A stretch of DNA of 38,733 nt from assembly GCA_019308995.1 (NCBI GenBank), contig JAFDHD010000017.1:1-38733 (forward strand), written 5' to 3'. Positions 24,489 to 32,758 of this stretch are shown here, in pieces. The position numbers were made by a program, and so were the translations under genes. The DNA comes from Deltaproteobacteria bacterium. Lineage in GTDB: Bacteria; Desulfobacterota; Desulfarculia; Adiutricales; JAFDHD01. The stretch's first letter is position 1. Each line of letters opens with the position of its first letter. Below the pieces are notes generated by a model. That model did not search any database, had not been told where the DNA came from, and worked only from the letters and a program-made list of their open reading frames with translations.

Positions 24489-25514
24489 ATGAAAGCACGA
24501 AAAAAAATATCGTATCCACCGCGTATTGATCTGGCCCAGACTCCGACGCCCATGGAACCGCTCAGGCGCCTGAGTGAAAAGTTCGGCGTCGAGATTTACA
24601 TCAAGCGCGACGATCTGACTGGAGTGGCTCTTTCAGGCAATAAGGTTCGAAAACTGGAATTTGTGCTGGCTGAGGCATTGGCTCAGGGGGCTGATACCGT
24701 GGTTACCTGCGGCGGAGCACAATCAAACCACGCCCGGGCCACAGCAATCGCGGCCGCCAGGCTGGGGCTTCGAAGCCGATTGATCCTCCGCACTGATGAT
24801 CCGTCGAACCCACCGTCACCTGAAGGAAATATTCTGCTTAATCGCATGGTGGGCGCAGAGATTGTCTGGATTACATCTGAAGAGTATCTCCGCCGTGATG
24901 AAATTTTTAAGCGGGAAGCGGCGGCTCTTGAGAAGATGGGCCGAAAGCCCTATCTGATACCCGAGGGCGCGTCCAACCCTCTGGGCGCCTGGGGATACAT
25001 TCGGGCGGCCGAGGAGCTGGCGCATGATCTGGCTGGTCTTGCTGGTGATGAAGTTCAGGAGACAACCATTATTCATGCCACTGGATCAGGCGGGACCAGC
25101 GCCGGGTTATGCCTGGGCGTGCGCCTGCACGGTCTACAGACCCGGGTGGTGGGGGTAAATGTGGCTGCCAATCGTGATTATTTTGTAAATTTAATTAGCA
25201 AGATCTGCCAAAAGGCCATGGCCGCCTATGAGCTTGACCTGGAGTTCTCTCCTGAACGTGAGATCGAAATTCTCGATGGGTATGTCGGCCGCGGCTATGC
25301 CCTTTCCCGGCCTGAGGAGCTGGCCCTCATTCGCGATGTCGCCAGGACCGAGGGGATTCTGCTTGATCCGGTTTATACTGGCAAGGCGTTTTACGGGATG
25401 ACCCAGGAACTTGGCCGCAATCGTTTCGTCTTTGGTAACAGAATAATCTTTATCCACACGGGCGGTCTTTTCGGTTTGTTTCCAAAGGCCGCAGAAATAG
25501 CCCCGCTTCTTTAG
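24489..25514 (+). CDS. D-cysteine desulfhydrase / ACC deaminase family PLP enzyme
   Basis: A 341-residue fold type II PLP enzyme. The PLP lysine is K52 in ALSGNKVRKLEF, and the S79-N80-H81 nucleophile region reads GGAQSNHARA, both typical of the D-cysteine desulfhydrase / 1-aminocyclopropane-1-carboxylate deaminase group. TGSGGTSAGL (phosphate loop) lies near residue 200. It likely turns a D-amino acid (D-cysteine, D-serine or 3-chloro-D-alanine) into pyruvate, ammonia and a leaving group such as sulfide, in the cytoplasm. ACC deaminase cannot be excluded but is less likely in this type of organism. RidA, which clears the aminoacrylate intermediate, is encoded about 1.5 kb away on the other strand. 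Confidence 0.88.
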   Translation: MKARKKISYPPRIDLAQTPTPMEPLRRLSEKFGVEIYIKRDDLTGVALSGNKVRKLEFVLAEALAQGADTVVTCGGAQSNHARATAIAAARLGLRSRLILRTDDPSNPPSPEGNILLNRMVGAEIVWITSEEYLRRDEIFKREAAALEKMGRKPYLIPEGASNPLGAWGYIRAAEELAHDLAGLAGDEVQETTIIHATGSGGTSAGLCLGVRLHGLQTRVVGVNVAANRDYFVNLISKICQKAMAAYELDLEFSPEREIEILDGYVGRGYALSRPEELALIRDVARTEGILLDPVYTGKAFYGMTQELGRNRFVFGNRIIFIHTGGLFGLFPKAAEIAPLL

Positions 25515-25581
25515 TTTTAGCGCCCTCCGGTTGGAGTCATGCCTAGAGGTATCTCAAAAATCAGGAGGAGTCATCCGGGGA

Positions 25582-26106
25582 TTATTGTGATTCTCCTTTA
25601 ACGTAACTATATGTTTTCCTTCCTTTTTTTGATGGTCGAAAAAAATCTTGCTCAGTTACTCTCAAGTCTATTTCATCTTCCGGTAGATGGTGATCTCGGA
25701 AAGATAAGATACCATCAGGTTTCAATATCCTGTGTAACTCCTCTAATACTTGATTCGGGTTGGTTAAATTATGGTAGGTGTCGTATAATAGGGCGATGTC
25801 TATACTTTCTCCTGGCAGATCGGTGTCGCAATCAGAATGAATGAACTCAATATTTTTCAACCCCTTTTTAGAAGCTGTATTTTTTACGCTCTGAATAGCA
25901 AGGGGATGGATATCTAAGGCATACACCTTCCCGGCCTCTCCCACCATTTCAGCCGCAGTAATGGAATAACTTCCAGGGCCACAGCCGTAATCAAGGATAA
26001 GCATACCTGGAGAAATTCCTGTTTCTGCCAGTATATTTTTCGGAGGTAAAAAAAGATCACGAAACATGAAACCGAAGGACATGAATCTAAAATGAAGGTC
26101 GCTCAT
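25582..26106 (-). CDS. Class I SAM-dependent methyltransferase
   Basis: A 174-residue protein from the ATG at 26106; a GTG 12 bases upstream is the alternative, and neither has a strong ribosome site. Motif I is LILDYGCGPGSYS (G-x-G-x-G), the acidic end of strand 2 is VYALDIHPLA, and motif post-I/II regions HSDCDTDLPGESIDIALLYDTYHNL and LKPDGILSF are present. Thus the SAM-binding core is complete. The acceptor is unknown; the domain resembles the UbiE/Methyltransf_11 group, but is shorter. It is the last gene of a minus-strand run with AcuB-like and RidA genes. Confidence 0.88.
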   Translation of the reverse strand: MSDLHFRFMSFGFMFRDLFLPPKNILAETGISPGMLILDYGCGPGSYSITAAEMVGEAGKVYALDIHPLAIQSVKNTASKKGLKNIEFIHSDCDTDLPGESIDIALLYDTYHNLTNPNQVLEELHRILKPDGILSFRDHHLPEDEIDLRVTEQDFFRPSKKGRKTYSYVKGESQ

Positions 26107-26181
26107 CAATTTTCCCACTCTAACTAGCCCTTTTATCTAACGGCTAACGTAACTTCACATGATGTCTTTTTTTCTCCGGGT

Positions 26182-26874
26182 TTAGATGTATATTTCCCTT
26201 GTGTTTAAGCGATGATCCACCATGTAAAGTATGGTGCCCACTTTTTTGAATTCTTCCATGATTTCCGGAAGTTTTTCGCGGTCAAGTCCAAAGGCGCGTA
26301 TATAGACCTTGCGATAACCTTCTGGCACATTTTCATAGGAACTAAGGATGCTTCCCAGGCGGCCGCCAAATGATCGGATAATGTCGGCGATTTCCTTAAT
26401 CGTCCCCGACCGGTCCTCTAACTGAAAAGCAAACTGAAGCCCCTGAGCGTGCCCCTTTCCTGTAAGTGCGGTTACAGAAAGCATCATTTTGAAAACGTCT
26501 GTCTGAGTTATCGTACCCACGATCTTACCGTCATGATCAAGAACCGGAACACCGGAGATCTTATTATCTAAAAGCACTTCAGCCGTCTCCTCCACCGTAT
26601 AATCCACAGGCACGGTCATGGGATTTTCAGTCATGATTTCTCTTACTTTGATTCTGGAAGTGAGATACAAAAGTTCATGGATCTCCAGGGTGGTAGCGTT
26701 AGACGCAGATGCACTTCGCAGGTCCCGGTCCGTAACAATTCCGACCAGCTTACCCTTATGGGTCACTGGCAGCATCCGAATATTATGCTGTTTCAAGAGG
26801 TTGATAGCATCCATCATGGAATCATCCGCGTCAATGGTAATTACATCTTTACTCATCCAATCTTTGACCAGCAT
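26182..26874 (-). CDS. AcuB-like protein: two CBS domains plus ACT domain
   Basis: A 230-residue cytoplasmic regulator. CBS domain 1 is at about residues 7-60 (MSKDVITIDADDSMMDAINLL; LVGIVTDRDL), CBS domain 2 at about 78-130 (MTENPMTVPVDYTVEETAEVL; IVGTITQTDVFKMM) and an ACT domain at about 146-222 (LQFAFQLEDRSGTIKEIADII). CBS pairs bind adenine nucleotides and ACT domains bind amino acids, so the protein likely senses energy or amino-acid state. AcuB proteins are linked with acetoin/acetate metabolism by name only. Its neighbours are RidA upstream and a methyltransferase downstream. Confidence 0.9.
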   Translation of the reverse strand: MLVKDWMSKDVITIDADDSMMDAINLLKQHNIRMLPVTHKGKLVGIVTDRDLRSASASNATTLEIHELLYLTSRIKVREIMTENPMTVPVDYTVEETAEVLLDNKISGVPVLDHDGKIVGTITQTDVFKMMLSVTALTGKGHAQGLQFAFQLEDRSGTIKEIADIIRSFGGRLGSILSSYENVPEGYRKVYIRAFGLDREKLPEIMEEFKKVGTILYMVDHRLNTREIYI

Positions 26875-27015
26875 AGCTGTGCCTCCTTTTTATTTTCTTT
26901 TCTTAAAAGTACTGAATAAATTCCCATCGTCAATACCCAACCTCCGGGTCATCTCATCTATCTCTTTCCATAGGTTGTGCCTTCCTCTCTCCGTTAGAGC
27001 TCTTCTTTGCGGAGA

Positions 27016-27393
27016 CTACTTCAGGGCGATCAACTCAATCTCCACGGGAAAGTTCCCGGGTAATTCCTTAACGGCCACGCATGAACGGGCTGGTCGGTTT
27101 TCCAGGAAAAAGGTGGCGTAAACCTCATTCATGGCTTCGAAGTTATTCATATCCCGAAGGAAAACCGTGACCTTGACCGCCTTGTCTAAGCCGGAGCCCG
27201 ACGCTTCCAAAAGTTTTTTAATATTATTAAGGACCAGGTCGGTAGCGGACCTGATGTCATCCATGATTTTGAGGTTCTTCTCCACATCTACCGGGACCAT
27301 TCCTGAAACAAATATGAGCCCGCCAGCTTCGACGGCATGGGAGTAAGGCCCTCCCTTGGGCAGCCATCCCACGTCAACGCATCTTTTTTCCAC
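27016..27393 (-). CDS. ridA: RidA family enamine/imine deaminase
   Basis: A 125-residue protein of the RidA/YjgF/UK114 family, which hydrolyses reactive enamines such as 2-aminoacrylate, released by PLP enzymes, to keto acids and ammonia. Seen: GGPYSHAVEAGGLIFVSG (14-31), the substrate-binding arginine R103 in RPARSCVAVKELP, and the C-terminal VEIELIALK. It begins with GTG at 27393; GAGGAGG lies eight bases before it, while an out-of-frame ATG sits too close to that site. The active-site arginine argues for true deaminase activity rather than a non-catalytic relative. Confidence 0.9.
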   Translation of the reverse strand: MEKRCVDVGWLPKGGPYSHAVEAGGLIFVSGMVPVDVEKNLKIMDDIRSATDLVLNNIKKLLEASGSGLDKAVKVTVFLRDMNNFEAMNEVYATFFLENRPARSCVAVKELPGNFPVEIELIALK

Positions 27394-27772
27394 TTTTCAT
27401 GCCTCCTCAAGCACAGGTACGCCCTGGTGCTTTAACAGCGATTAAGAATGTTAGGCTTCAGTCTGAAGCTACCATAAACTTCCCTTTATACCAAGAAAAA
27501 AAGCTGCCAAGTCAGTTCGTGAGGCGTTAAGCCTGAAGCTGCTAATATTTTTGGGCTATGGTATCTAAGGTAATTTTACGGCCTAGAACTTGAAAAACTC
27601 GCATATCACCCTTTGATAATAAGTGTTCTATTTTAAAGTTCGTCTCTGATCAATTTCTTAATCTCTTTCTTAATTATCTTGAACGTTTGCCCGGCTGACA
27701 TCTACCCAGATTTGAAAATTGCCTTTGATAAGACTATAATTGATTAACTGCGCTCTTCATGAGGGATCATCC
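27394..27772. other. Divergent intergenic region with palindrome upstream of ridA
   Basis: 379 bases with no gene. GCTTCAG-T-CTGAAGC at 27455-27469 is a perfect inverted repeat about 62 bases before the ridA start; part of it, CTGAAGCT, recurs at 27533-27540. It may be a regulator site. No clear promoter boxes are seen. Confidence 0.45.
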
Positions 27773-27976
27773 ATGACATACAATCAAGATACGACTCCAA
27801 AAAAACCGGTTGGCCGGAGACTTTTTCTAAAGGTATTGGCTGGGCTGGTTTTCTGGGTCTGTATGCCAGCTCATGCCTGGGCTGGTGGACGCAGGCTAAC
27901 CCTATCTATCCGGTCAAGGCCAGGGTGCCTCGTTACAGACTCCGTAAAAAGTGATCTCCCGGTGCATGTTTTCTAG
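27773..27976 (+). CDS. Small Tat-signal protein
   Basis: A 67-residue protein from ATG 27773, with GAGGGA six bases before it. It contains a twin-arginine motif GRRLFLK, then a hydrophobic core (VLAGLVFWVCMP) and a cleavage site AHAWA-GG; only about 30 residues would remain after export. The mature part (RRLTLSIRSRPGCLVTDSVK) has one cysteine and no domain I know. It could be a real tiny exported protein, for example a partner carried by a larger cofactor protein, or a remnant of a longer gene. The histidine phosphatase gene begins 30 bases after its stop. Confidence 0.55.
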   Translation: MTYNQDTTPKKPVGRRLFLKVLAGLVFWVCMPAHAWAGGRRLTLSIRSRPGCLVTDSVKSDLPVHVF

Positions 27977-28005
27977 TTGAGCCTGAGAGTGATTATAAAA
28001 ACGAG

Positions 28006-28626
28006 ATGGCGGACCTGACCTTATATCTTCTGCGGCATGGTGAAAGTGAGGCCAACGTGAGGCAGGTGTTTGCTGCCCGGAAAATAGATCCGCCTTTATC
28101 TGACAATGGAATTCATCAGGCTTCAAGACAAGCCGAATCCTTGAAGACGGTTGAATTTTCAGCCATGTATGCCAGCCCCTTGCTTCGAACTCGGCAGACA
28201 GCGGAAATCGTGAGCCGCTCCTGTGGGCTAGAACCCGTATTCTCCAGCGATCTGCTGGAAATTGACGTTGGTGTCCTTGATGGAGAACCTGAACATGAAC
28301 CTCGGACCTGGGCGGTCTATGAGCGGGTCATTCAAGACTGGGAGCAGGGCTTGGCCAGCCGCGGCTTCCCCGGCGGTGAGACCCTGAACGATGTGGCAAA
28401 GCGGCTTGGAGCCTTTTTGACCGGTTTGGAAGCCGGGCGGCAGACACCTGTCCTGATCGTGGGTCATTGTCTGCTTTTTATGGCTGCCATCTGGCTATTT
28501 TGTAAAAATCACGGGCCAGGGCTTGAAGATGGTCACATGGGCCGGGGACATTTGACCATAATCGGAAAAAGGGATGATGGATTTCATATACTGGCGTTCA
28601 ACATTTCGCCTGACCTTAAGACTTGA
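28006..28626 (+). CDS. Histidine phosphatase family protein
   Basis: A 206-residue phosphoglycerate-mutase-like enzyme. R10-H11-G-E starts the catalytic site (LLRHGESEANV), R61 lies in SPLLRTRQTAEIV, an acidic residue in DLLEIDVGVLDG, and the second histidine H154 in LIVGHCLLF. All residues needed for phosphate transfer through H11 are there. Substrates of this branch range from sugar phosphates to alpha-ribazole phosphate; the sequence does not decide. It is the second gene of a plus-strand run ending with PhzF; the ribosome site is weak. Confidence 0.9.
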   Translation: MADLTLYLLRHGESEANVRQVFAARKIDPPLSDNGIHQASRQAESLKTVEFSAMYASPLLRTRQTAEIVSRSCGLEPVFSSDLLEIDVGVLDGEPEHEPRTWAVYERVIQDWEQGLASRGFPGGETLNDVAKRLGAFLTGLEAGRQTPVLIVGHCLLFMAAIWLFCKNHGPGLEDGHMGRGHLTIIGKRDDGFHILAFNISPDLKT

Positions 28627-28688
28627 ATGTAACCTGAAGTCCATCCAGAAATAAGCAGAGTCACCTGAGATAAGGAAAGGCAGAAGTC

Positions 28689-29288
28689 ATGGATTATCTG
28701 AGCGATCTGGAAGAGCTGAGGAATTATGTCATCTCCCTGGGGGCCGACCGGGCGGTGATTATACCAACTTCTGACCTGATCATTCGTGCCTCGGCCTGGG
28801 CCAGGTGCTTTATTCCGGCCTGTAAGTTCTATGGCAGCAGCATCATGTGTCCGCCGCATAATCCGCTCACCCCTGATATTACCCGAGAGATCGTCTCTGA
28901 GTACAGCTATGGCATCTTGTTTCAGCTCGAGGCCGAGGTGTCGGATTTTGTAGGCGAGAACTGGCGTGTCAGGCATGTGCCCACTGAATTAAAGCACAAG
29001 GAGATGGTGGCCAGGCTGGAAGGCAGGGCCTTCCACATGGGCTATTATATGGCCATGGGTTTTGCCGCGGGTGAGTGCTCGCTCTGTCTGCCTCAACAAA
29101 CCTGCGCCGTACTGGAGGGTGAGGACTGCCGTCATCCGCTCCAGGCCCGTCCGGCCATGGAAGCCTGTGGTTTTGACGTCTTTACCATTGCCAAACGAGC
29201 GGGATGGAAAATCGTTACCATTGGTCATGAATCTGAGGTTAAGAACATTGCGTGCGCCAGCCTGATTGGTCTGGTGCTGGTTATCTGA
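28689..29288 (+). CDS. DUF2284 cysteine-rich metal-binding protein
   Basis: A 199-residue protein. Cysteines occur in the order ARCFIPACKFYGSSIMCPPHNPLTP (residues about 38-62) and CSLCLPQQTC, later EDC and EAC (about 130-165), the pattern of DUF2284 proteins, predicted to bind iron-sulfur or other metal centres. The G-F-D-V-F-T-I-A-K-R-A-G-W phrase near the end is also characteristic. Widespread in anaerobes; function unknown. AAGGAAAGG serves as ribosome site. It sits between a phosphatase and a Rieske-like gene. Confidence 0.9.
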   Translation: MDYLSDLEELRNYVISLGADRAVIIPTSDLIIRASAWARCFIPACKFYGSSIMCPPHNPLTPDITREIVSEYSYGILFQLEAEVSDFVGENWRVRHVPTELKHKEMVARLEGRAFHMGYYMAMGFAAGECSLCLPQQTCAVLEGEDCRHPLQARPAMEACGFDVFTIAKRAGWKIVTIGHESEVKNIACASLIGLVLVI

Positions 29289-29338
29289 CGGGCTATATCA
29301 AGTACTATTTTATTATTTTTTTTGAATAGGAGGAGGAA

Positions 29339-29737
29339 ATGGGTCTGTTCAAAAGGCTTTTTGGCATTTGCGAAACCAGGCCTCCCGGCGATCCAGGATG
29401 CTGGCAGTATGCAGGAGGCAAGGTTGAGATTGATTTGGGAGGCGCGCCGGAACTTTCTAATCCTGGCAGCGCCGTTCGTTTGGAGAAAAAAGGGCTTCCC
29501 GAGAGGCTTTTAGTGATGCATGGACATGATGGTAGCTTCCACGCCTTTAAAAATAAATGCACCCATTCAGGCAGGCGTATTGATCCCTTGGCTGAGACTG
29601 AAAACCTGCGCTGCTGCAGCATTTCCAAATCAACCTTTGACTATGCCGGTCAAGTGATTTCAGGCCCGGCCAAAGGCCCTTTAACGGCTTACAAGGTGGA
29701 CATTCAAGACGGAAAGGTGGTTGTCTCGATAGATTGA
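29339..29737 (+). CDS. Rieske-like protein lacking the second histidine ligand
   Basis: A 132-residue protein with the Rieske fold. The first ligand box, C74-T-H76 in NKCTHSGRRIDPL, is normal. The second should read C-x-x-H-G-S-x-F-D, but here it is C93-S-I-S96-K-S-T-F-D, so the histidine is Ser and the glycine is Lys; a further Cys, C92, precedes it. A standard 2Fe-2S cluster with two histidines therefore cannot form in the usual way. GGAGGAGG gives a strong ribosome site. It could hold a Cys3-His cluster or serve as a structural domain. It lies downstream of the DUF2284 gene and 55 bases before PhzF. Confidence 0.82.
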   Translation: MGLFKRLFGICETRPPGDPGCWQYAGGKVEIDLGGAPELSNPGSAVRLEKKGLPERLLVMHGHDGSFHAFKNKCTHSGRRIDPLAETENLRCCSISKSTFDYAGQVISGPAKGPLTAYKVDIQDGKVVVSID

Positions 29738-29792
29738 AGCCCACAAATTTTAAATTGAGACCCAGACTAAAAATTCGGAGGTCAGTTAGAAG

Positions 29793-30572
29793 ATGAGGAT
29801 ACCTCTTTATCAGGTTGACGCCTTTACGAGTCAGGTTTTTACCGGAAATCCTGCGGCGGTGTGTCCCCTGGAAACATGGTTGGACGATTCATTACTTCAG
29901 GCCATTGCCCAGGAGAACAACCTTTCCGAAACAGCGTTCTTGGTGCTTGAAAAGAATGGATACCATATTCGCTGGTTCACTCCGGTGGCAGAGGTTCCTT
30001 TATGCGGGCATGCTACCTTGGCCTCAGCTTTTGTGATTTTCAATTATTATCATAAAGAGGACAATAAAGTTACGTTCAGCTCACAAAGTGGGAATCTTAC
30101 CGTTGAGCGAAAGAATGACTTGCTGGCCATGGATTTCCCATCACAGCCACCCACAGTATGTGAGGCGCCTGAAGAATTACTGGACGGGCTTGGCAAAGAC
30201 CCGCTAGAAGTTTTATCCTCTGAGAATTATCTGGTTGTTTTTTCAAGCGAGGAGGACATCATCCAATTAAGACCGGACATGGAGAAGTTAAAGAAGCTGG
30301 ATTTACAAGGCGTGATCGTAACGGCTCAGGGAAAGGATGTGGATTTTGTGTCCCGCTTTTTTGCGCCGAAACTTGGCATTGATGAAGACCCGGTCACCGG
30401 CTCTGCTCATTGTGCTTTAACCCCATACTGGGCGCAGAAGCTGAATAAAAAGACTTTACACGCCCGTCAGGTCTCCCGGCGGGGCGGCGAGTTATTCTGC
30501 GCGGACCTGGGGGACCGGGTGGAGATTGCCGGCCGCGCCGTCATGTTTATGGAAGGTATTATTACCGTATGA
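29793..30572 (+). CDS. PhzF family isomerase
   Basis: A 259-residue protein of the PhzF/diaminopimelate-epimerase-like fold. The N-terminus IPLYQVDAFTSQVFTGNPAAV, E46 in NNLSETAFLV (proton shuttle of PhzF), CGHATLAS (residues 71-78) and DEDPVTGSAHCAL near residue 207 are the family motifs. No phenazine genes surround it, so a general metabolite isomerase or repair role is more likely than phenazine synthesis. It ends the plus-strand run starting at 27773; the phage module begins 357 bases downstream. Confidence 0.92.
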   Translation: MRIPLYQVDAFTSQVFTGNPAAVCPLETWLDDSLLQAIAQENNLSETAFLVLEKNGYHIRWFTPVAEVPLCGHATLASAFVIFNYYHKEDNKVTFSSQSGNLTVERKNDLLAMDFPSQPPTVCEAPEELLDGLGKDPLEVLSSENYLVVFSSEEDIIQLRPDMEKLKKLDLQGVIVTAQGKDVDFVSRFFAPKLGIDEDPVTGSAHCALTPYWAQKLNKKTLHARQVSRRGGELFCADLGDRVEIAGRAVMFMEGIITV

Positions 30573-30929
30573 AACTGCTTAATAATCCGCGACCTCTGCT
30601 AACCAGTATTTTAGAGGCTTATTAATAATCAATGATATTTCATTCCTGCACGAGGGAACACTTAATACCATTTTTAAAAAGGTTCCCCCCGATGTAAAAA
30701 TAGACTGCGCTCCACAAACCCACCCATCACACCGGCCCTAACAGCAACATCGCTTTCATCCCGCCTTTTCCCTTTTGCGAAAACAAAAAAATCCCTGGTT
30801 TAATTTGACCTGATCCTGACATTATTTGACCTTATTTTACTCTGATCTGACGCCTTCAGTCGGCTTGACCGCTGGTATTTCATGCCTCAGACTTGCCTTC
30901 GAAGTATGGAGGGTTAAGCGGATTTTCAA
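30573..30929. other. Junction between host genes and phage head module
   Basis: 357 bases without a gene. CCTCT/AGAGG at 30593-30617 may terminate the PhzF run. TTTTTAAAAA with flanking ACC/GGT lies at 30667-30683. The 21-base phased repeats at 30801-30863 are listed. No integrase, tRNA or att-like duplication is seen, so the left end of the phage element cannot be fixed. Confidence 0.5.
30801..30863 (+). repeat. Three 21-base phased direct repeats before the small terminase gene
   Basis: TTTGACCT occurs at 30804-30811 and 30825-30832, exactly 21 bases apart; both lie in the longer shared word ATTTGACCT. A diverged third copy, TCTGACGC, sits at 30846-30853 in the same phase. TGATCCTGAC and TGATCTGAC are repeated between them. 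The third unit is weak. Confidence 0.5.
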
Positions 30930-31325
30930 ATGCCCAGGACAAACAAAATCACCGCAGAAAAGGTAATGGAAGCCATCAAGGACAGCCTCGGTCTCAGGAG
31001 TGTTATCGCCTCAAAACTGGGCATACAAATTTGCTTAGTTGACCGATATCTCGAACGCTATGCCTCAGCCGCCAGGGTTTACGGGGAGGAGTGCAATCGG
31101 GTCAAGGATATGATCGAGGCGGAGATTATCCATAAATGTCAGGAAGGGGACCCCCGGATGCTTATTTTTTACGCCAAGACGAAGATGAAAGAGCGCGGCT
31201 ATGTTGAAAGGGCCGAGATTACCGGGGCTGAAGGCGATTCTCTGCGGCCTGAGTCTCATCTAGAGTTGGATTTATCCATGTTGACCGATGAACAGCTTCG
31301 GCTTTTGGTCGGTGAGGAAAAGTAG
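30930..31325 (+). CDS. Phage terminase small subunit
   Basis: A 131-residue protein. The N-terminal half has a helix-turn-helix (VIASKLGIQICLVDRYLERY) and the middle the phrase LIFYAKTKMKERGYVERAEITG, strongly typical of small terminases. It would recognise the packaging site on phage DNA and hand it to the large subunit encoded directly after it; the stop TAG overlaps the next GTG start by one base. Direct repeats 70-130 bases upstream could be its binding site. ATG at 30930; the ribosome site is weak. Confidence 0.82.
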   Translation: MPRTNKITAEKVMEAIKDSLGLRSVIASKLGIQICLVDRYLERYASAARVYGEECNRVKDMIEAEIIHKCQEGDPRMLIFYAKTKMKERGYVERAEITGAEGDSLRPESHLELDLSMLTDEQLRLLVGEEK

Positions 31326-32758
31326 TGATTCCAGCCGTGGCCCAATCAGAATTACCATCCAAATACAGGGGCATCCCCAAAGAAGCCATTTTACTGGACG
31401 TTCGCCGGGAGCTAGCCCGCCGACACGTCTTTGACCTCACCACCTATACCTTCCCGGGTTACCGTCCCGCCCCTCACAACCGGCTGCTTTGCCAGTATCT
31501 GGACCAATGGGTTTCGGGTGAGATCACTCGCCTCATGGTTTTTATGCCCCCCAGGCATGGCAAATCCGAGCTGGTTAGCCGCAGGCTCCCGGCGTATATA
31601 CTGGGGCGGTATCCTTCGGCTCAGGTCCTGGCTGTATCGTATGGCCAGGGCCTGGCCAACTCCCTCTCCCGCGAAACTAAGGCCATCCTGACCAGTCGTA
31701 AGTACCAGGAGGTATTTCCCGGGGTCAGGCTGAGCCGTACACCTAACGCCGTGGATGAATGGAAAACGACCGGCCACGGGGTATACAAGTGTGCCGGGGT
31801 CAGGGGCGGCATCACCGGCCGGGGATTTGACTTCGGCATTATTGACGACCCGGTCAAGAATCGCATGGAGGCCGAATCTGAGACGATCAGGCAGGCCGTC
31901 TGGGACTGGTACACCTCCACGTTCTATACCCGGCAGCAGCCAGGAGCGCGAATATTGATCACCCAGACCAGGTGGCATGAGGATGACCTGTCAGGCCGGT
32001 TGGTAAAGGCGCAGCAAGAAGACCCATACGCCGACACCTGGACCGTCCTTCAGCTGCCAGCCATGGCCGAGGCAAATGATCCGCTCGGTCGGCTCGTGGG
32101 CGAGCCGCTCTGGCCGCAAAGATTCCCTAAAGAAAAACTCGTGACCGTCAAGGCCAATATCGGAAGCTATGACTGGCAGGCCCTGTACCAGCAGCGTCCG
32201 GCGCCGCCGGGTGGTTCGAAGATCAAGCCGAGCTGGTTCAAGATCAGGGATAAGGCGCCGGAAGGGCTTTCCTGGGTGCGGTACTGGGACCTGGCTGTTT
32301 CAGCCAAAAAGACAGCCGACTTTACCGCCTCCGCTGCTTTAGCCATGAGCGATGACGGCGACGTCTTTATTCGAGATATGATTCGAGGTCAGTGGATCTG
32401 GCCGGAAACGCGCAAAATCATGGTTCTAACAGCCAGGACGGAAGAGATACCCATCGGCATAGAGTCTGCTGGACAGCAGCAGGGGTTCGTGGACGAACTC
32501 ACGCGGGACCCGGATCTGGCGGCCTTTTCCATTAAAGGGGTGCGTCCGATGGCGGACAAGCTGACCAGGGCCTTGCCTTGGATCGCCCGGGCCGAGGCTG
32601 GTCAGGTGTATTTGATCCGGGGATCGTGGGTCACGGAATTCTTAGGCGAATGCGCCAGGTTCACCGGGAAAAACGATGCCCAGGATGACCAGATTGACTG
32701 CGTTTCCGGGGCATATCAAATGGCCGCCACAAGCGGACCAAAGATGTTTTGGATTTAA
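31325..32758 (+). CDS. terL: Phage terminase large subunit
   Basis: A 477-residue packaging motor with ATPase and nuclease domains. Walker A is PPRHGKSE (75-82), Walker B GIIDDP (171-176), preceded by GGITGRGFDF. The nuclease domain shows the RNase H-like VRYWDLAVSAKKTADFTA and, near the end, DDQIDCVSGAY with acidic residues. The gene begins with GTG at 31325, overlapping the small-subunit stop, with GAGG upstream. The protein cuts concatemeric phage DNA and pumps it into proheads through the portal encoded next. Confidence 0.94.
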   Translation: MIPAVAQSELPSKYRGIPKEAILLDVRRELARRHVFDLTTYTFPGYRPAPHNRLLCQYLDQWVSGEITRLMVFMPPRHGKSELVSRRLPAYILGRYPSAQVLAVSYGQGLANSLSRETKAILTSRKYQEVFPGVRLSRTPNAVDEWKTTGHGVYKCAGVRGGITGRGFDFGIIDDPVKNRMEAESETIRQAVWDWYTSTFYTRQQPGARILITQTRWHEDDLSGRLVKAQQEDPYADTWTVLQLPAMAEANDPLGRLVGEPLWPQRFPKEKLVTVKANIGSYDWQALYQQRPAPPGGSKIKPSWFKIRDKAPEGLSWVRYWDLAVSAKKTADFTASAALAMSDDGDVFIRDMIRGQWIWPETRKIMVLTARTEEIPIGIESAGQQQGFVDELTRDPDLAAFSIKGVRPMADKLTRALPWIARAEAGQVYLIRGSWVTEFLGECARFTGKNDAQDDQIDCVSGAYQMAATSGPKMFWI

